A DNA stretch of 64,000 nt, taken from assembly GCF_000224145.3 (NCBI RefSeq), contig NW_004190399.2, positions 122,175-186,174 on the forward strand. The letters run 5' to 3'. The DNA is from Ciona intestinalis (lineage: Eukaryota; Chordata; Ascidiacea; Phlebobranchia; Cionidae). The notes under the pieces are model-generated. The model ran no database searches. It worked only from the letters and a program-made list of their open reading frames with translations, and was not told the origin of the DNA. How positions within the stretch are numbered: position 1 is the stretch's first letter; each line of letters begins with the position of its first letter. This document shows, piece after piece, positions 13,167-50,212 of this stretch. Position numbers and translations under genes: made by a program.

Positions 13167-16055
13167 TCATTCAAATAAATATTCAACCATGTTATCCGGA
13201 AGCATCTTTGATTCCCATAGATTAAGAAGATACGCGATGACATCAAGCAAGCCACCAAGTCTACCACGTTGGATCGATAACTCCAATAATAAGTTTAAAG
13301 CAACGCGTTGGTCAGTAAGGGGAATGTTCCCTCTTGTGGATGGACAGCTAGAGGGGGGAGGGTTAAAATCATAAAAATATAGCATTTTTAATGGCATCAC
13401 TGCTGGTATGCAGTTGGAAACACTGCATAACATGTTTCTTATTGTAAAGTGTGGAATGCAAGGGTTGGCATACTAGCAAAAAAATGGATTTGTGCCTTTT
13501 GGGACTAACTTACAATATTTTTATTTTCCCAAGTTCGTGCACCAAAGTTGGGGAGTACAATAAGTTAAATAACCTGTTACATTTTAAGAATACCTTATTC
13601 ATTTATCATAGAATGATACATGAGCAATATTATTATTAGGCAATGGGGCAACTAACAGCACTTGTAAACTGCTTCAATGAAGTACAAGTAGATTTTGCAC
13701 CGTTTTAATGACACTTCACACACAAATTTGAGCAATAACTTCACTGTTTTAGAATAGAATAGCTATATGGGTTAGGTGTACAACAAGGCACCTTACAAAC
13801 CAGAGTTGGCCCATTACCCCAACATTTTGTACATGCACATTCTATATGGGTGAGGTCATACAGTGAGGCAAGTCATGGGACCTGGGATTTAGACTAGAGT
13901 TGGACCATTACCCCAACATTGTATATGCACATTATATTCTATATGGGTGAGGTCCTACAGTGAGGCACGGCATGGGACCTGGGATTTGGACCAGAGTTGT
14001 AAACAACCAACCACAACAAACCTACCCAGCAACTGAACGTAAAAACTTTTCCGATCTTTCAAGAATATCCAACCAGGTTGGAGTGAGCTGTGATTGGTCG
14101 AATAATGAACCAGGTTCAAATTCTCTAAACGAATCAAGCGAGTCCTGGAAAGTTTGAATTTCAACAGCATTATGACATCATATGGACAAGGTTTGCATAA
14201 TAAAACAAATTATATTACATTTGTAGACTGATGTGAATGGTGCCAAACTTGGTTGGGTAGGCACCTATGCATACCCTGGAGTTTTCTACACTGCGTTAAT
14301 CATTCAACAACTTATAAGCTGGACCTCTTAGAAATGTGCGTCTAACATTTCTGCTACCCTTGCATTTCACAAAGTTCTGCATATGTGCCATAATAACAAT
14401 ACATTCACCCACCTGCAACAGTTCTGTACACAGGTCCGTATCTTCCCCCGTTCTCCATGCTCGCCTTAAGTAAGAAAAGGCAAAGGAGAGAATATATCGA
14501 CTCCCGATGTTACGTAGTTTATCGAGAGGATTCCTTACTGGTTTCCTTTCTACTGCATGCGAGGAATCGCTACAAGAATCAACATAATTGTTAATGTAGA
14601 AGTCAATGCTATAATGAATATCACAATGACTGAAATCTGCTTTCCAGTTATTAAAAACATTTGTTTTAATCTATTTCATATGGGTGAGGTTCTACAGTGA
14701 GGCACACTTTGGTAACTAGGGTTTAATTTAGAGTTGGCCCATTACTCCAACATAATGATGCTGCTTCCACTCTTCCAGGCATAATAGAATTTGATATCTG
14801 GCATATAACACAGTATTTTGTATTAAAATATTACCTTGACACAACATCGTTGGTAACGTTTTTATCAGCTTTGTTGGAATTTCCGAACGAGCCCGCTACT
14901 GCCCTATAGTGGTAAGTGGCGATAAACACTTGTTTAGTGATGCGCGACACCGAGGGGGCTGTGAGCGCTGAGGCGTAGCACAACCTTAGCTGCTCGTTTT
15001 GTAAAGATTGCATTTGCTGCTTCAGGCTGGATACGTCTGTGAATAAATTATTCATTAGCAATTAAAATGCAAATGATGGAAAGTAAAATGGGACACAAAG
15101 CTACATAGCATAACTGCAGTGCCAATATAAATGAACTGGTGTCTTCATATTCTTTGTCACATTTATATGGGTTGATATGATATGTTTCAATGTTTGTATT
15201 CATGTTTAACGCACCAACTTATGTTACTTTTAACACCAAAAGATATGGTCTTAAAATAAATTCATTTAGTAGGTATGATTTTGTTCATACATCATGTATG
15301 TAGTCATACTCATACATTACATGAATGTATGTAATGAATGTAATGTACGGGTACGTATTCATACATTCAATACGCATGTTGGTCAGCAACATTCTTGCCA
15401 ATAAAGCCAAACAGAAGAAATATTACTACATTAAGCTAAAACCAAATACATTTCCACCAACCTGGCTGTTTCCCCCAATCCACAACGCGAGGATCGGGGG
15501 GTGTGTTTAAGTTGTTTGATTCATCAAAACCAATAGCTCGTTCATCAAGCAACTGGTACCACGAGTTCTCTATGGTGCCTTCATCTTCAAGGTCCTGTTA
15601 TGGTGGAAATACAGGGTTTATTTAAAGCTAAGTTTGCCCTGCACTGTGGCTCAAAGGTTGGGCGCTTGTATTGTAACTGAAAGCTACTATGTTTGAAGCT
15701 TGGTAATTATTGGTATGGGTGTCTGGGCAAGACACTATATTTTTAATAAAGAGTCATAATTCTAACCTCAACAACATGTTGAGTGAATGTATACAGAACG
15801 TTTTATAACCTATATATACAATTATAAATGAATGATATTTATTTATCCTCACATGGCAGGACAAGCAATCTGTTAATGGTATTGTGCCTTATATTTCTAA
15901 AACAATTTGTTAAATCCGGAGCGAAACCAAACACTAAACACACAGCTCTTGTTTCTACTATAAATATTTAAACGTACCTGAAGATTGATAAGAGCCCATT
16001 TATGTTGGGGTGGGATGTTGTGTAAGAAACAACGACACAAATCTAAATCCATCAT
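13167..16055 (-). CDS. HERC2: HERC2, N-terminal part (6 exons, cut at assembly gap)
   Basis: HERC2 is a giant (about 4800-residue) HECT E3 ubiquitin ligase with RCC1-like domains; only its N-terminus is here. Exons: 15978-16055, 15462-15594, 14835-15036, 14413-14569, 14026-14144, and a last one from 13347 down to about 13167-13185. Start is the first of two adjacent ATGs ([10 protein letters not shown]), with an in-frame TAG directly upstream. Phases join to give [69 protein letters not shown] and [18 protein letters not shown], each matching the order of the N-terminal block of animal HERC2 (WGKQPDV, LSFAFAFLRRAWRSGEDADL, IPLQDQ..LA..LLELA). The donor of the sixth exon is not clear: a dispersed repeat starts where it should be, then the 500-N gap. 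None of the RCC1, ZZ, DOC or HECT domains is in the window. Confidence 0.88.
13755..13995 (+). repeat. 97-bp repeat array
   Basis: About two and a half copies in a HERC2 intron; a further degenerate copy is at 14675-14755. Confidence 0.85.
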
Positions 16056-16751
16056 CTATTTGTTTACCTTCATGCTAAAGTTAATCCAGATTATTATTCT
16101 AAGTCCTGCAAGCAGAGAAATTGATTTAAATGGAATTAAAGATTAATGGAATGACATGGTAGTACCAACTTTGTGACAGATACACTAATGGACAGTGGTT
16201 GAATTTATACAAGTACTTCATGCCATAATGGGAATGTAAAAAAAAGTAAATTAGATTATGGCCTAAACCTGACAGTTAAACACGAACTATAAACTAAATC
16301 AAAAGGGGAGTTTAATAAAATATTTTACTATTTTGAAAAGATTTATTAAAACTACAAGTATCTACAAACATGAATATAAGATTTACAAAATTGCAAGAAA
16401 CTCCAAAGCAATTGAACTAAAACCATATAATGGATATTTGAATGTTGTATAGCCATGACAACATATATATTAATATGGCTATGGATAATTTACTGATTAC
16501 TTGTAGAAAAGTATGTTTAATAAAAATTAGTGCAATTGTATTTTGGCACAGTAGAATAAAAAAATTATATTAATTGCAACTGAGTTTATATAAAGCAAGG
16601 AAGTTTATATCGTTTTACAAAAAAAATAAAGCAAGAAAGTTTATGACGTTTTACAAAAAAAATTTAGCCTTGATATAAGAAACAAATACCTTAAAATAGC
16701 ACAGCTGACAGAATCGACATCTAGGCAAACAATATTGTAGCGGTTGGTGAC
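16056..16751. other. Spacer between FBXO15 and HERC2
   Basis: AT-rich sequence with a near-duplicate pair of short segments (aaataaagcaagaaagtttat type, about 16590-16660). It probably carries the FBXO15 3' UTR and the HERC2 5' UTR. No gene seen. Confidence 0.5.
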
Positions 16752-18089
16752 TTAATAGTCAGTGCCAAACCAAATGTTAATATTATCAACATTTAAAAGA
16801 ATTTTAACTTTTTGAACATTAGCTCTTTCCCCATCTACGTTTACCATTAAAGATATTTCACCAACTTTATCTGAATATTTAAATTCCTTTATGAATCCAT
16901 CCATAGAAAACACACCATCATCTAATGGTTTATCATTAGATTTCACAGGCCTTGATATTTCCCACATAACTTCATTGTTAATATCAACCAACGTAACTCC
17001 TAGCATTACAGTGTGGGACAATGAGCCTTGAAACAAGTCAGTCTTCCATCCAATCTCTAGTTTCTTGCTTACAGGCGCTGATATGGAGCATACATTTAGT
17101 TCAATGTGGTCCTTTACATTGTCAACCCTTGGGGTTTGTGCTTCATTACAAAACATACCAGAAAACTTCTCCTCAAATAAAGACACACCCAATGTGTGCA
17201 GGTTAATGTGGCATTTGTATCCATGTAAGCCATAACTGGTGTCTATGTCATCTGCAACTACAATGTGTGGATTCGTGTAAATTGTATCGGCATTAGAATA
17301 TAATATCTTCTTTACTAAATCATGGTGGTGTATTGAAACACACACAAATGCAATGTCCTCAGATCCACTCCATAAAGCAACAAGCATCCCACTTGGAAGG
17401 ACAACAGCTTTGATGTGTCTATCTTCACACAATGGTGTCAATTCATTCACCTTATCAGTACATAATAGACTTAACTGCCTTGGGCTCCCTTTAATAGGTT
17501 TACCTTTACTGCTAAGCATTAATGGTATCCGTGCATAAAGTGAAACAGTTGAAACATCTGACAACTTTGGAAAGCCTTCCAAATTTGACCATTGTACTAC
17601 AGTGGAGGAACTGAAAGATTTTTTATAAGAGTTTGTGAATGTTCGTTCTGTTTTATCTTTCGTGGTAAAACAGATTTGGAATTGGACTTCAAACGCCCAT
17701 AAAAACCTATCCATGTTTGCAACTACTGCTGTGTATGGGTTTAACTTGGTTTTTCTTATGGCTGTGTCATCACGTATCTTACGACAGTCTTTGAACAGCC
17801 TAACTTTATATGGAAGCTTTGAATCTTTTAATTTAACAGCTTTAACTTTGCTTGTATAACGTAGGTACCTTTGCTGCCATAATAAGTCGTCCTCTGAAAG
17901 ACGTCTCCACTTTGAACAGACATAAGTTAACTTTATCAACGTTTTAATGTCAGCATATTGGAACACTTTGACTATTAACTCATCTGGCAACTTGTTAAAG
18001 TAACACCTCGGGTCTTGAGGGATTCGTCTTTTAGATTGAACAGGCGCAGAAGAGAGAGCTTTTAATCCATCTCTTACTCGGCGATTCAT
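16752..18089 (-). CDS. FBXO15: FBXO15, F-box protein (single coding exon)
   Basis: Intronless 445-residue F-box protein, a likely substrate-recognition subunit of an SCF ubiquitin ligase. I take the ATG at 18089 (MNRRVRDGLKAL). The frame stays open for 17 more codons to an ATG at 18140, but a splice acceptor (TTTATATTTACAG) ends at 18113, so the upstream ATG is probably removed. The F-box lies at about residues 30-75 (LPDELIVKVFQYADIKTLIK followed by VCSKWRRLSEDDLLWQQRY). The long C-terminal part matches FBXO15: YGLHGYKCHINLHT (vertebrate YGLHGYQLHVDLHS), GWKTDLF, and the C-terminus NINIWFGTDY (vertebrate KINHWFGTEY). A reverse-strand AATAAA at 16342-16347 could end the transcript. HERC2 starts 0.7 kb downstream on the same strand. 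Confidence 0.88.
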   Translation of the reverse strand: MNRRVRDGLKALSSAPVQSKRRIPQDPRCYFNKLPDELIVKVFQYADIKTLIKLTYVCSKWRRLSEDDLLWQQRYLRYTSKVKAVKLKDSKLPYKVRLFKDCRKIRDDTAIRKTKLNPYTAVVANMDRFLWAFEVQFQICFTTKDKTERTFTNSYKKSFSSSTVVQWSNLEGFPKLSDVSTVSLYARIPLMLSSKGKPIKGSPRQLSLLCTDKVNELTPLCEDRHIKAVVLPSGMLVALWSGSEDIAFVCVSIHHHDLVKKILYSNADTIYTNPHIVVADDIDTSYGLHGYKCHINLHTLGVSLFEEKFSGMFCNEAQTPRVDNVKDHIELNVCSISAPVSKKLEIGWKTDLFQGSLSHTVMLGVTLVDINNEVMWEISRPVKSNDKPLDDGVFSMDGFIKEFKYSDKVGEISLMVNVDGERANVQKVKILLNVDNINIWFGTDY

Positions 18090-19402
18090 TGCAAATAATA
18101 TATTATATACAACTGTAAATATAAATAAAAACTTGTTCAATATTTAGGTACTAGAATATCAAAACACCGGAACCTCTAAAACAGTTTATTTTTTCAATAT
18201 TTCAAAAACAAACACAGCAAACTTGCTCCTAAGTAACGTTGAATTAACAGCCGAGTCATCAAAATAATAACAAACGTCATAGAAATATAAATTGCTTCGT
18301 CACAGTTTGAGTATTTTATTAACATTTAAGTTAAACAAACATAAACAGAACAGTAACATTGTTATAAAAGTAAGCACTAATTAATCTAATTAAAAACTAA
18401 TTGAAATTTTTTTCCCAACCCAAAACTATAAAACACGTGATAATTTAAGATCACGTGGCTGGTATACAAAATACATATCTTATAAATAGGTTTATAAATA
18501 AGTTGCTGTAAATACAATAATTCACCCCAAAATAATATGTAGCGCTAGAGCCGAGGTCTGACTGACTTTAGTGTCATTTACACATATTTTATGTCTGTAC
18601 AGTTAACAGTTCTAGTATATGTTCTTGACATACGTACTTTATACATTACTAATCTGACTTGAAAGTTATACTCGCACCGATTCTTATGGAGCCAAAAATT
18701 TATAATCCATTACTTAAACCAACGGTAATATATTAGTCTTGATTAAACTTAAGAACTCTACTCAGAAAGGCAATTGTCAACTCTTGTCCACAGTTTAGAT
18801 CCCATTGCATGGCTTACTGTAGGACGGTAGGTTGTGGGAAGGACCTCACCCATATATAGTATAATGTGAATATACACTATTGGAGGAATGGCCCACACCC
18901 CTTACTGTAAAACTTTTTCTCTTAAACCCTTTGTTGCAAACCAAAATTCTCACAAAGGAACAAAGTTACTTTATTTTTGTTATCGAAATTCATGGTTTAG
19001 GGTAAGTCCCCCATGACATCACACAACTGTTTCTCTTTGAAGATTTCGAGCGATTTCTATTTACAAATATACCAGAGATAATAAAAGATGACAAGTATGA
19101 TACAAACAAAACAATGACCATTCTTTCATATATAAATAAAACAAATAGGAAAATTAAAAAAAACCTGACATGAGAAAAGTAACAGATAATGGATCCAGTT
19201 GTCGAGTGCAAAAGTATAACGAGCGTATTTGTGTGGCAATATATATCCTGTTTAAAACGAGTGTAGCTGTGTGTGTGTGTGTGTGTGTTTGTGACTATCG
19301 CCTAGGTAACTGTCTCCGCTAATTGCATGGTGGTGACATCATTATAACATTATTGTGACACCATTATGATACCATCGTGACATCATTGGCAAGTGGGCAG
19401 TG
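18090..19402. other. Spacer between PDE3 3' end and FBXO15
   Basis: No exon recognised. Contains a diverged copy of the 97-bp repeat (about 18780-18900), a (GT)n microsatellite at 19269-19288, and imperfect short repeats of a TGACATCATTATAAC type at 19330-19395. A reverse-strand AATAAA at 18970-18975 is a candidate polyadenylation signal for PDE3, giving a 3' UTR of about 430 bases. Confidence 0.5.
19269..19288. repeat. (GT)n microsatellite
   Basis: About ten GT dinucleotides just downstream of the PDE3 stop codon; probably in its 3' UTR. Confidence 0.9.
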
Positions 19403-44526
<25,124 letters not shown>

Positions 44527-46116
44527 GTTATTTATCTCCTGTTCACGCCATCTTTTAATATTCAAGGCAACTTAAGATTAAAATTTTGTTCAAGGCACCA
44601 ATTTCCTGGTAAAAAATATTTTTAAATTAATCTTTTGTCTGCTAGGTAAAGAATTCTTTGTAACAAACATTGCATTAGTTTTGAATCCTCATGTTTGTTA
44701 CAGATTAGGCCGGTGGAAAGTGTTAGAGGTTGGTAGTTAGGGAAGCAGGAAGCTGGAGCTGGAAGCTATAAGGGTTAAATGGGTTAATGGTTGTTTTGTA
44801 TATTCAGCTGTTAGCAAACAATATAGGGGGGTTGTTTATACTCAATTATTATACAGAAAAAACAGAAACCAAAAAGTAGCAAATACATAAAGAGGTTAGC
44901 TACTCTGGATTCGCATATGACGTGGTTGGTAGATTCTTCAATATCACCTTACACACTATTTCCCATTTATATTACACTGCTAATATATTTGCTCCAACCC
45001 AATGGTCAGTGGTCACTTATGGCTTGGCCAAATTTTAAGCTGTCATTGCGGTTTTAATGACGCTACAGATATGCTGCCAATTTAACTACACAACTTTCAT
45101 AATCAACCTCACTGTTTACACTTAATACAATGCACATATATATTGAAAACTGACAATAAACAGTAAACACGCACAAATACGAGTTCGTATCTATACAAGC
45201 TGAAGCATAACAAAACCCATGTTAAAATAAGTATAACCTTTAATATTAACCGCGAAAAATTGCCGTAGTAAGTTGAACGGCTATGTTTGCATAATTCACC
45301 GATTTACTTACTTTATGAGCTATTCCGCAATAATTAAACGCAAGTTTATTGCGCCAATATATTAATTTTATCAGCTGAGAAAATACAGAAACCTAGATAC
45401 AAATGCGCATGCGCGGAAACGGTTAACTTTTAATTATTATAGGGGACTAGGTTTTATTCTATTTTGTGCTTTCACGCGAACAATACAATATTTATTTAAT
45501 TAAATAAAGATATGTATAACATTTATTCAAAAATCAATGGAAAATTATATTTATAATATATTTTTTTAACTTAACGGTCCTCTGCCTCCATCTCGCGGAA
45601 AGACATTTTGGATCTAGGATAATATTTGACTACCTAGTTTATTGAAAACCATTGTCTTTAAAAAGTCAAATACACAAATGTTAAGCAAAATATCGTATAA
45701 AATATTAAAACAAACTGATTTATCTATAATTTTCGCAATAAGACTAGATATTTAAACATTTTCTAGGAACACAAATTACATAAACGGCATTTGCGGTTAA
45801 AATAATGAAAATACAAAGTTCATAGAACGTTCCAACAGTAAATAATACCTGCAGTAGTATACCAAATTTCAATTTGAAAACAAAATACGATACCCTTTAG
45901 AACAAGAGAGTTAATGCATCTATTCAGAATGAATGTTCATAACTTATTTATCGTCGCATGGCGGGGAATCGATAGAAATTATAACACGGGTGTTTTGTTT
46001 TTCATACACGTCGTGTCCACTTATGTCTTATGAGCTACCATGTATGTAACTTTGTGGTTGAGCTGTCTATCAAACTAAGCAGAATAGCGTAATAGCGGAA
46101 ACGATCGGTAGAACAA
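44527..46116. other. Spacer between SIT-like gene 3' end and PDE3 5' end
   Basis: Upstream side of PDE3 and downstream side of the SIT-like gene. No exon recognised. Holds one dispersed TTATCGTCGCATGGCGGGG element at about 45935-46065. Probably contains the PDE3 promoter and 5' UTR. Confidence 0.45.
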
Positions 46117-49100
46117 TCATGACATTCCAGAATCCACTTTGTTCGTCACAATGCCCCCAATTCCAGAGCTGACGTTCAATTCGGAAATCAACAGAAGTAA
46201 TTCACAAGCCACGATGTGAGGTGGCACGTGACCGGGATCCGAAATATCCCGAAGAAATCCGGGAACTTCCGAATTCATCCTCCGAAATTGCTCGGCTAGT
46301 TCTTGGGGTGCGGGGAAAGCCTGGGTACAAAATAAAGGACTATCCCTCATTTACTACTTTTCCAAACAAAGAAAATGAAAACAATGTCCGTCTTACCCTG
46401 TGGGGAAGACGGGACACCTTTCCACTTTATTTTCTTGTCCCGTTTGGTTGTAAACAAAGAAATTTCAAAGAAATATAAAACCGTATCCTCACGACTTCCA
46501 TAGACCGTTGTTAATTGTTTAAAATACTATAAGGATGTCTGCATATTATGCGTTAAAGGTCTCCCGTCTTTACACATTGTACTATATACAACGTTTACAT
46601 TAAGATTCAAATTTACCTTGTTTCCAATAACGCTTGGAAATGCGTAAAACTTTTCTGGATGATTGTCCAAATAACATCTTAATATCCTCTGCTTGTCTTC
46701 GGATAACTCCACGTCAATGCCTTTGTTTACGCTACGTATCTTGTCAATCGTGCTTTGTGCATCGTATGTTGGTAGCTGCAAAGATATGTATTCCTATTTT
46801 GAGTTTGTATTTTAAGTGTTGCCACGTAAAGTACTGTGGGACAGATGGATCTCGTTATCACATAATATTCCATCTTTTCCAATCGTGTTTTAACAATCAA
46901 CAGTGATATTTTAGAGTCGTGGGGATATGGTTATATAATTCTGTAAATGTTCTTTGTTTATGCTATAATACAATGGGGGAAGATGGGACGCTTAAGCACA
47001 TATTGCCAAATATTTCCAAAATCAAAATAGAAATCAAAAAATCCGACCATATATATACACTACATTAATAGAGGTCAGAATAATATGTAAAAAAAACATG
47101 AAAAAAACGTTGCTAACAGTTACAAACACAGGTTTGGGTGTTATTGTGATCTATTTTACCCGCAGTACTTTATATAACTGAATATATTTAAATAGTCGCA
47201 CCATAGCAAGCACTTACACCTGACTGAATACACTCCCCAACTTTACGAAGCGCAATCTTTACATCATGGTCACCACCATCCTGCGCACAACTATCCCCGT
47301 ATGTTGGTAAACAATCATCCGAATCTGGATACGATGGCGAAACTTTTACCTCGATTTTGTCTTTCATTCCTGTAAGTGCAGCAGAGTAACTTTAATTTAT
47401 TCTTTTGATTACAATGACTTTTGTTCTTACAATTTGTTATTACGAAGTCGTTATAACAAGGGTGGCCTTTAGCTGTAATAAATTCCGCGAATTTTACTCG
47501 GATGGTTATAGAGTTGAACGATTTTTGTGTAAAAATATACAGCAAGGATCTGGTCCTACGAAACATGTAACAGAAAAAAAAATAAGACCAGTAAATTGAA
47601 TGAGACAGTATGTTCACGAAATATATATTTCGCCTATATATGATATTAGCAGTCTCTTATTTGAATAGAAAGGTAGAATTAGTTGATTGTAAGGCTACGT
47701 ACCCGCTAACTTTCCAAATAAATGAGATAACAACCAGCAAGCATGGGTTACGCCAGACATCTCAACGAATATGCAAGCGTAATATGCAATAAACATAATG
47801 CGCATGTCAAGGAAATGTACAGGAAACTTGGCGGCGACAATTTGCGGCATTAGTTGGGCAACTATGACCACAAGTACGCAGGTTATGAAACCTGTTTCAA
47901 GGAGACTGACCTAAGAAATGTAATTTCGTTGGAATAAAAATATACAGGTTAAATGCGCATGTTAAGAGGTGTAATGATAAAAGAGGGTGATCGTGTCCTT
48001 CAGGTCTTAGGGGCGAACTTTGGCTAAAATTTGGGATTGTCTGGGTGCCCCATCGCGTCTTTCACAATCAGAATGTGCATATACAATATTGGGGTAATGG
48101 TCAACTCTGGTCTAAATCCCAGGTCTCATGGCGTGCCTCACTGTAAGACCTCACCCATATAGAATAGAATGTGAATCTACAATGTTGGGGTAATGGGACA
48201 ACTCTGGTCTAAATCCCAGGTCCAATGGCATGCCTCACTGTAGGACCTCACCCATATAGAACAGAATGTGCATATACAATGTTGGGGTAATGGGCCAACT
48301 CTGGTCTAAATCCCAGGTCTCATGGCGTGCCTCACTGTAAGACCTCACCCATATAGAATAGAATGTGCATATAAAATATTGGGGTAATGGTCAACTCTGG
48401 TCTAAATCTCAGGTTTCATAACATGCCTCACTGTATGATCTCACCCAAAAGAACCAGGTCGATTTTCCAATGTATACCAACCAGTATTCCATTTGAATAA
48501 AAGCCAATTAAGCTTATACATGAAGCAACTTACATATAACCAGTGTGGAACCGGGAAAAAGAAATCAGAATTCAAATCCTCTAGAACGATCGTTGTCAGT
48601 TTGGCGATAAAGAAAACTAAGAATACAACGAACACCTGGAGTAGGAAAGGGATTTTAAATTTAAAGCAAGCAAACGATATGGTTTGATGTGATGAGCAAT
48701 TCTGGTTTAAATTCTATTAGAACCTGGCGTATCTTTTGACATAAGACCTCACTCATACAGAAAGAGCAAACAGAATAACGGTAGTTGTTGAAACTCGCTG
48801 TTACGTGGTGTTAACAAAACTATATTTACAGAATTATATAACCGTAACCACCCGAAAACAGCAGATATTATGTGCTAACGGTATCCCATCTTTCCACATC
48901 CTGCTATACGTTAATCCTATATTCTCTTGGGTTTTAATATTTAAAATATAAAAACCTGTGAACTTACACATTAGTTGTAAGTACAGCAGCGACATAGCAC
49001 AACTTGAGTATCTAAACGTCCAAATAAAATGCTAGCGGTCTGCTGCGAAGCAATCAGCGTAAGAAACCCTAGGAGGCGAGAGGGAAGATGCCGTCGGGCC

Positions 49101-50212
49101 AAGGCGGATATAAAGCGTTTATACTGAGGGCTTGTAACCGCGTGTGTTTAGCATTAAACGAGGCTACATTGGGACTCAACTTATAAGCCTTGAAGATCAT
49201 ATTGACTAATCTTGTGGTATGGAAATCCACTGTACTTGTATTATGTAAATATTGCAGCTTATTGTATAATGCATCATGGCAAAAGGAGATGTGCCCGCGT
49301 GATCTTAGTCATTTTACAACACTAAATATATATTAGGGTGGGGTAAGATGGGACGCCTTTTCAATCTATTTTCTTGTCCCATTTGGTAGTAAACAAAGAA
49401 CATTCAAAGTATAAACCCCTATCCTCACGACTCACATAGACCGTTGTTAACTGTCTAAAACACGATCAGGATATTTAGATAATATGTGCTATGGGTGTCC
49501 CATCTTCCTGTACACTATATCATATGCAGCCATAACAAATAAAGTGTTCAACACCTGCCTGTCTTCCCATAAGAAACCTTTCAACATTGTCTCCTTTTCC
49601 TGCGATGCAACTTAACTTGTAAGCTCGTGGGTAAGAGGTTTTGTAAGTACCAGGATGCATTCGTTTTAACTCAACAAGAGAAATCTGGAGGCCTAGGATA
49701 AAATATAGAATGTGAAGTTTAGTATTGGTGCCCAGACACGTGTAAGTTAATCTATAGGGGCAATACTGAGGTAATGGGACAACTCTGGTCCAAATCCCAG
49801 CAGGTCTCATAGCGTGCCAAGCTGTAGGACTTTACCCATACAGAATAGAATTTACATGTACAACGCTGAAATATTTTAATTAGAATACAAACAATTAAAT
49901 GTGCATAACGTAGATGTTATTCTGTTATAAGCACAACAATTAATATATATTACTTTGTAACACTCGTTTACCAGCAATATACTGAGCCATGATTATACAC
50001 AAACATTTAAACAGCGTACCTTCTACAACTCCAAGCAGAAACAGACAAACCAGGAACAAAGCAAAAGCTGCCGGACCTGGGACTTGAGGCCAGAACCCTG
50101 TCCTTCCTTCAAATATTGCATATGACGTCACAGCGATGGAAAACGACAGCAACGTAAAACTGATGACGTAACGAATGTAATCGAAAGGGGAAGATTCGGA
50201 GAAGTTGACCAT
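46117..50212 (-). CDS. Silicon transporter-like (SIT-L) membrane protein (7 exons, complete)
   Basis: Exons: 50020-50212, 49559-49692, 48534-48635, 47703-47910, 47218-47369, 46617-46775, 46117-46320; 1152 nt, 383 residues, all phases consistent. Start MVNFSESSPF. Five hydrophobic segments: about residues 12-34, 46-70, 109-130, 147-170 and 181-210, then a hydrophilic C-terminus of about 170 residues. The two signatures of diatom silicon transporters are both present with the right spacing: E-G-L-Q at 64-67 in the second span and G-R-Q at 107-109 at the start of the third, with KGDNVERFLMGRQVFVVFLV between. LMPQIVAAKFPVHF and DPGHVPPHIVACE also resemble that family. Diatom SITs have ten spans with two motif pairs; this has one pair and five spans, as in half-size SIT-Ls. 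Transport of silicic acid is inferred from family only. The second intron seems to be GC-AG. An alternative is a related uncharacterised animal family. Confidence 0.8.
46395..46575. mobile_element. TA-flanked MITE in the SIT-like gene
   Basis: Copy in the last intron of the SIT-like gene, only about 40 bases from the exon at 46617. A second, partial copy follows at about 46830-46995. Confidence 0.78.
48060..48450 (-). repeat. 97-bp repeat array, four copies
   Basis: Four reverse copies in intron 3 of the SIT-like gene, just downstream of the exon at 47910. A further copy is at about 49770-49860. Confidence 0.9.
49335..49515. mobile_element. TA-flanked MITE in the SIT-like gene
   Basis: Copy just downstream of the GC donor of exon 2 (49559), with both ends recognisable. 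Confidence 0.78.

Noticed and set aside
12412..13170. Long open frames of about 190-220 codons on both strands
   Set aside because: Most of their length is the 500-N gap; only the real exon ending at 12552 is supported.
13120..13374. 84-codon + strand frame that first looked like the C-terminal tail of channel copy B
   Set aside because: The opposite strand encodes [18 protein letters not shown] of HERC2 with matching phase, so the + frame is its shadow.
13960..14157. + strand frame ending [13 protein letters not shown], considered a channel tail exon
   Set aside because: The minus strand is a HERC2 exon ([20 protein letters not shown]) in phase with its neighbours.
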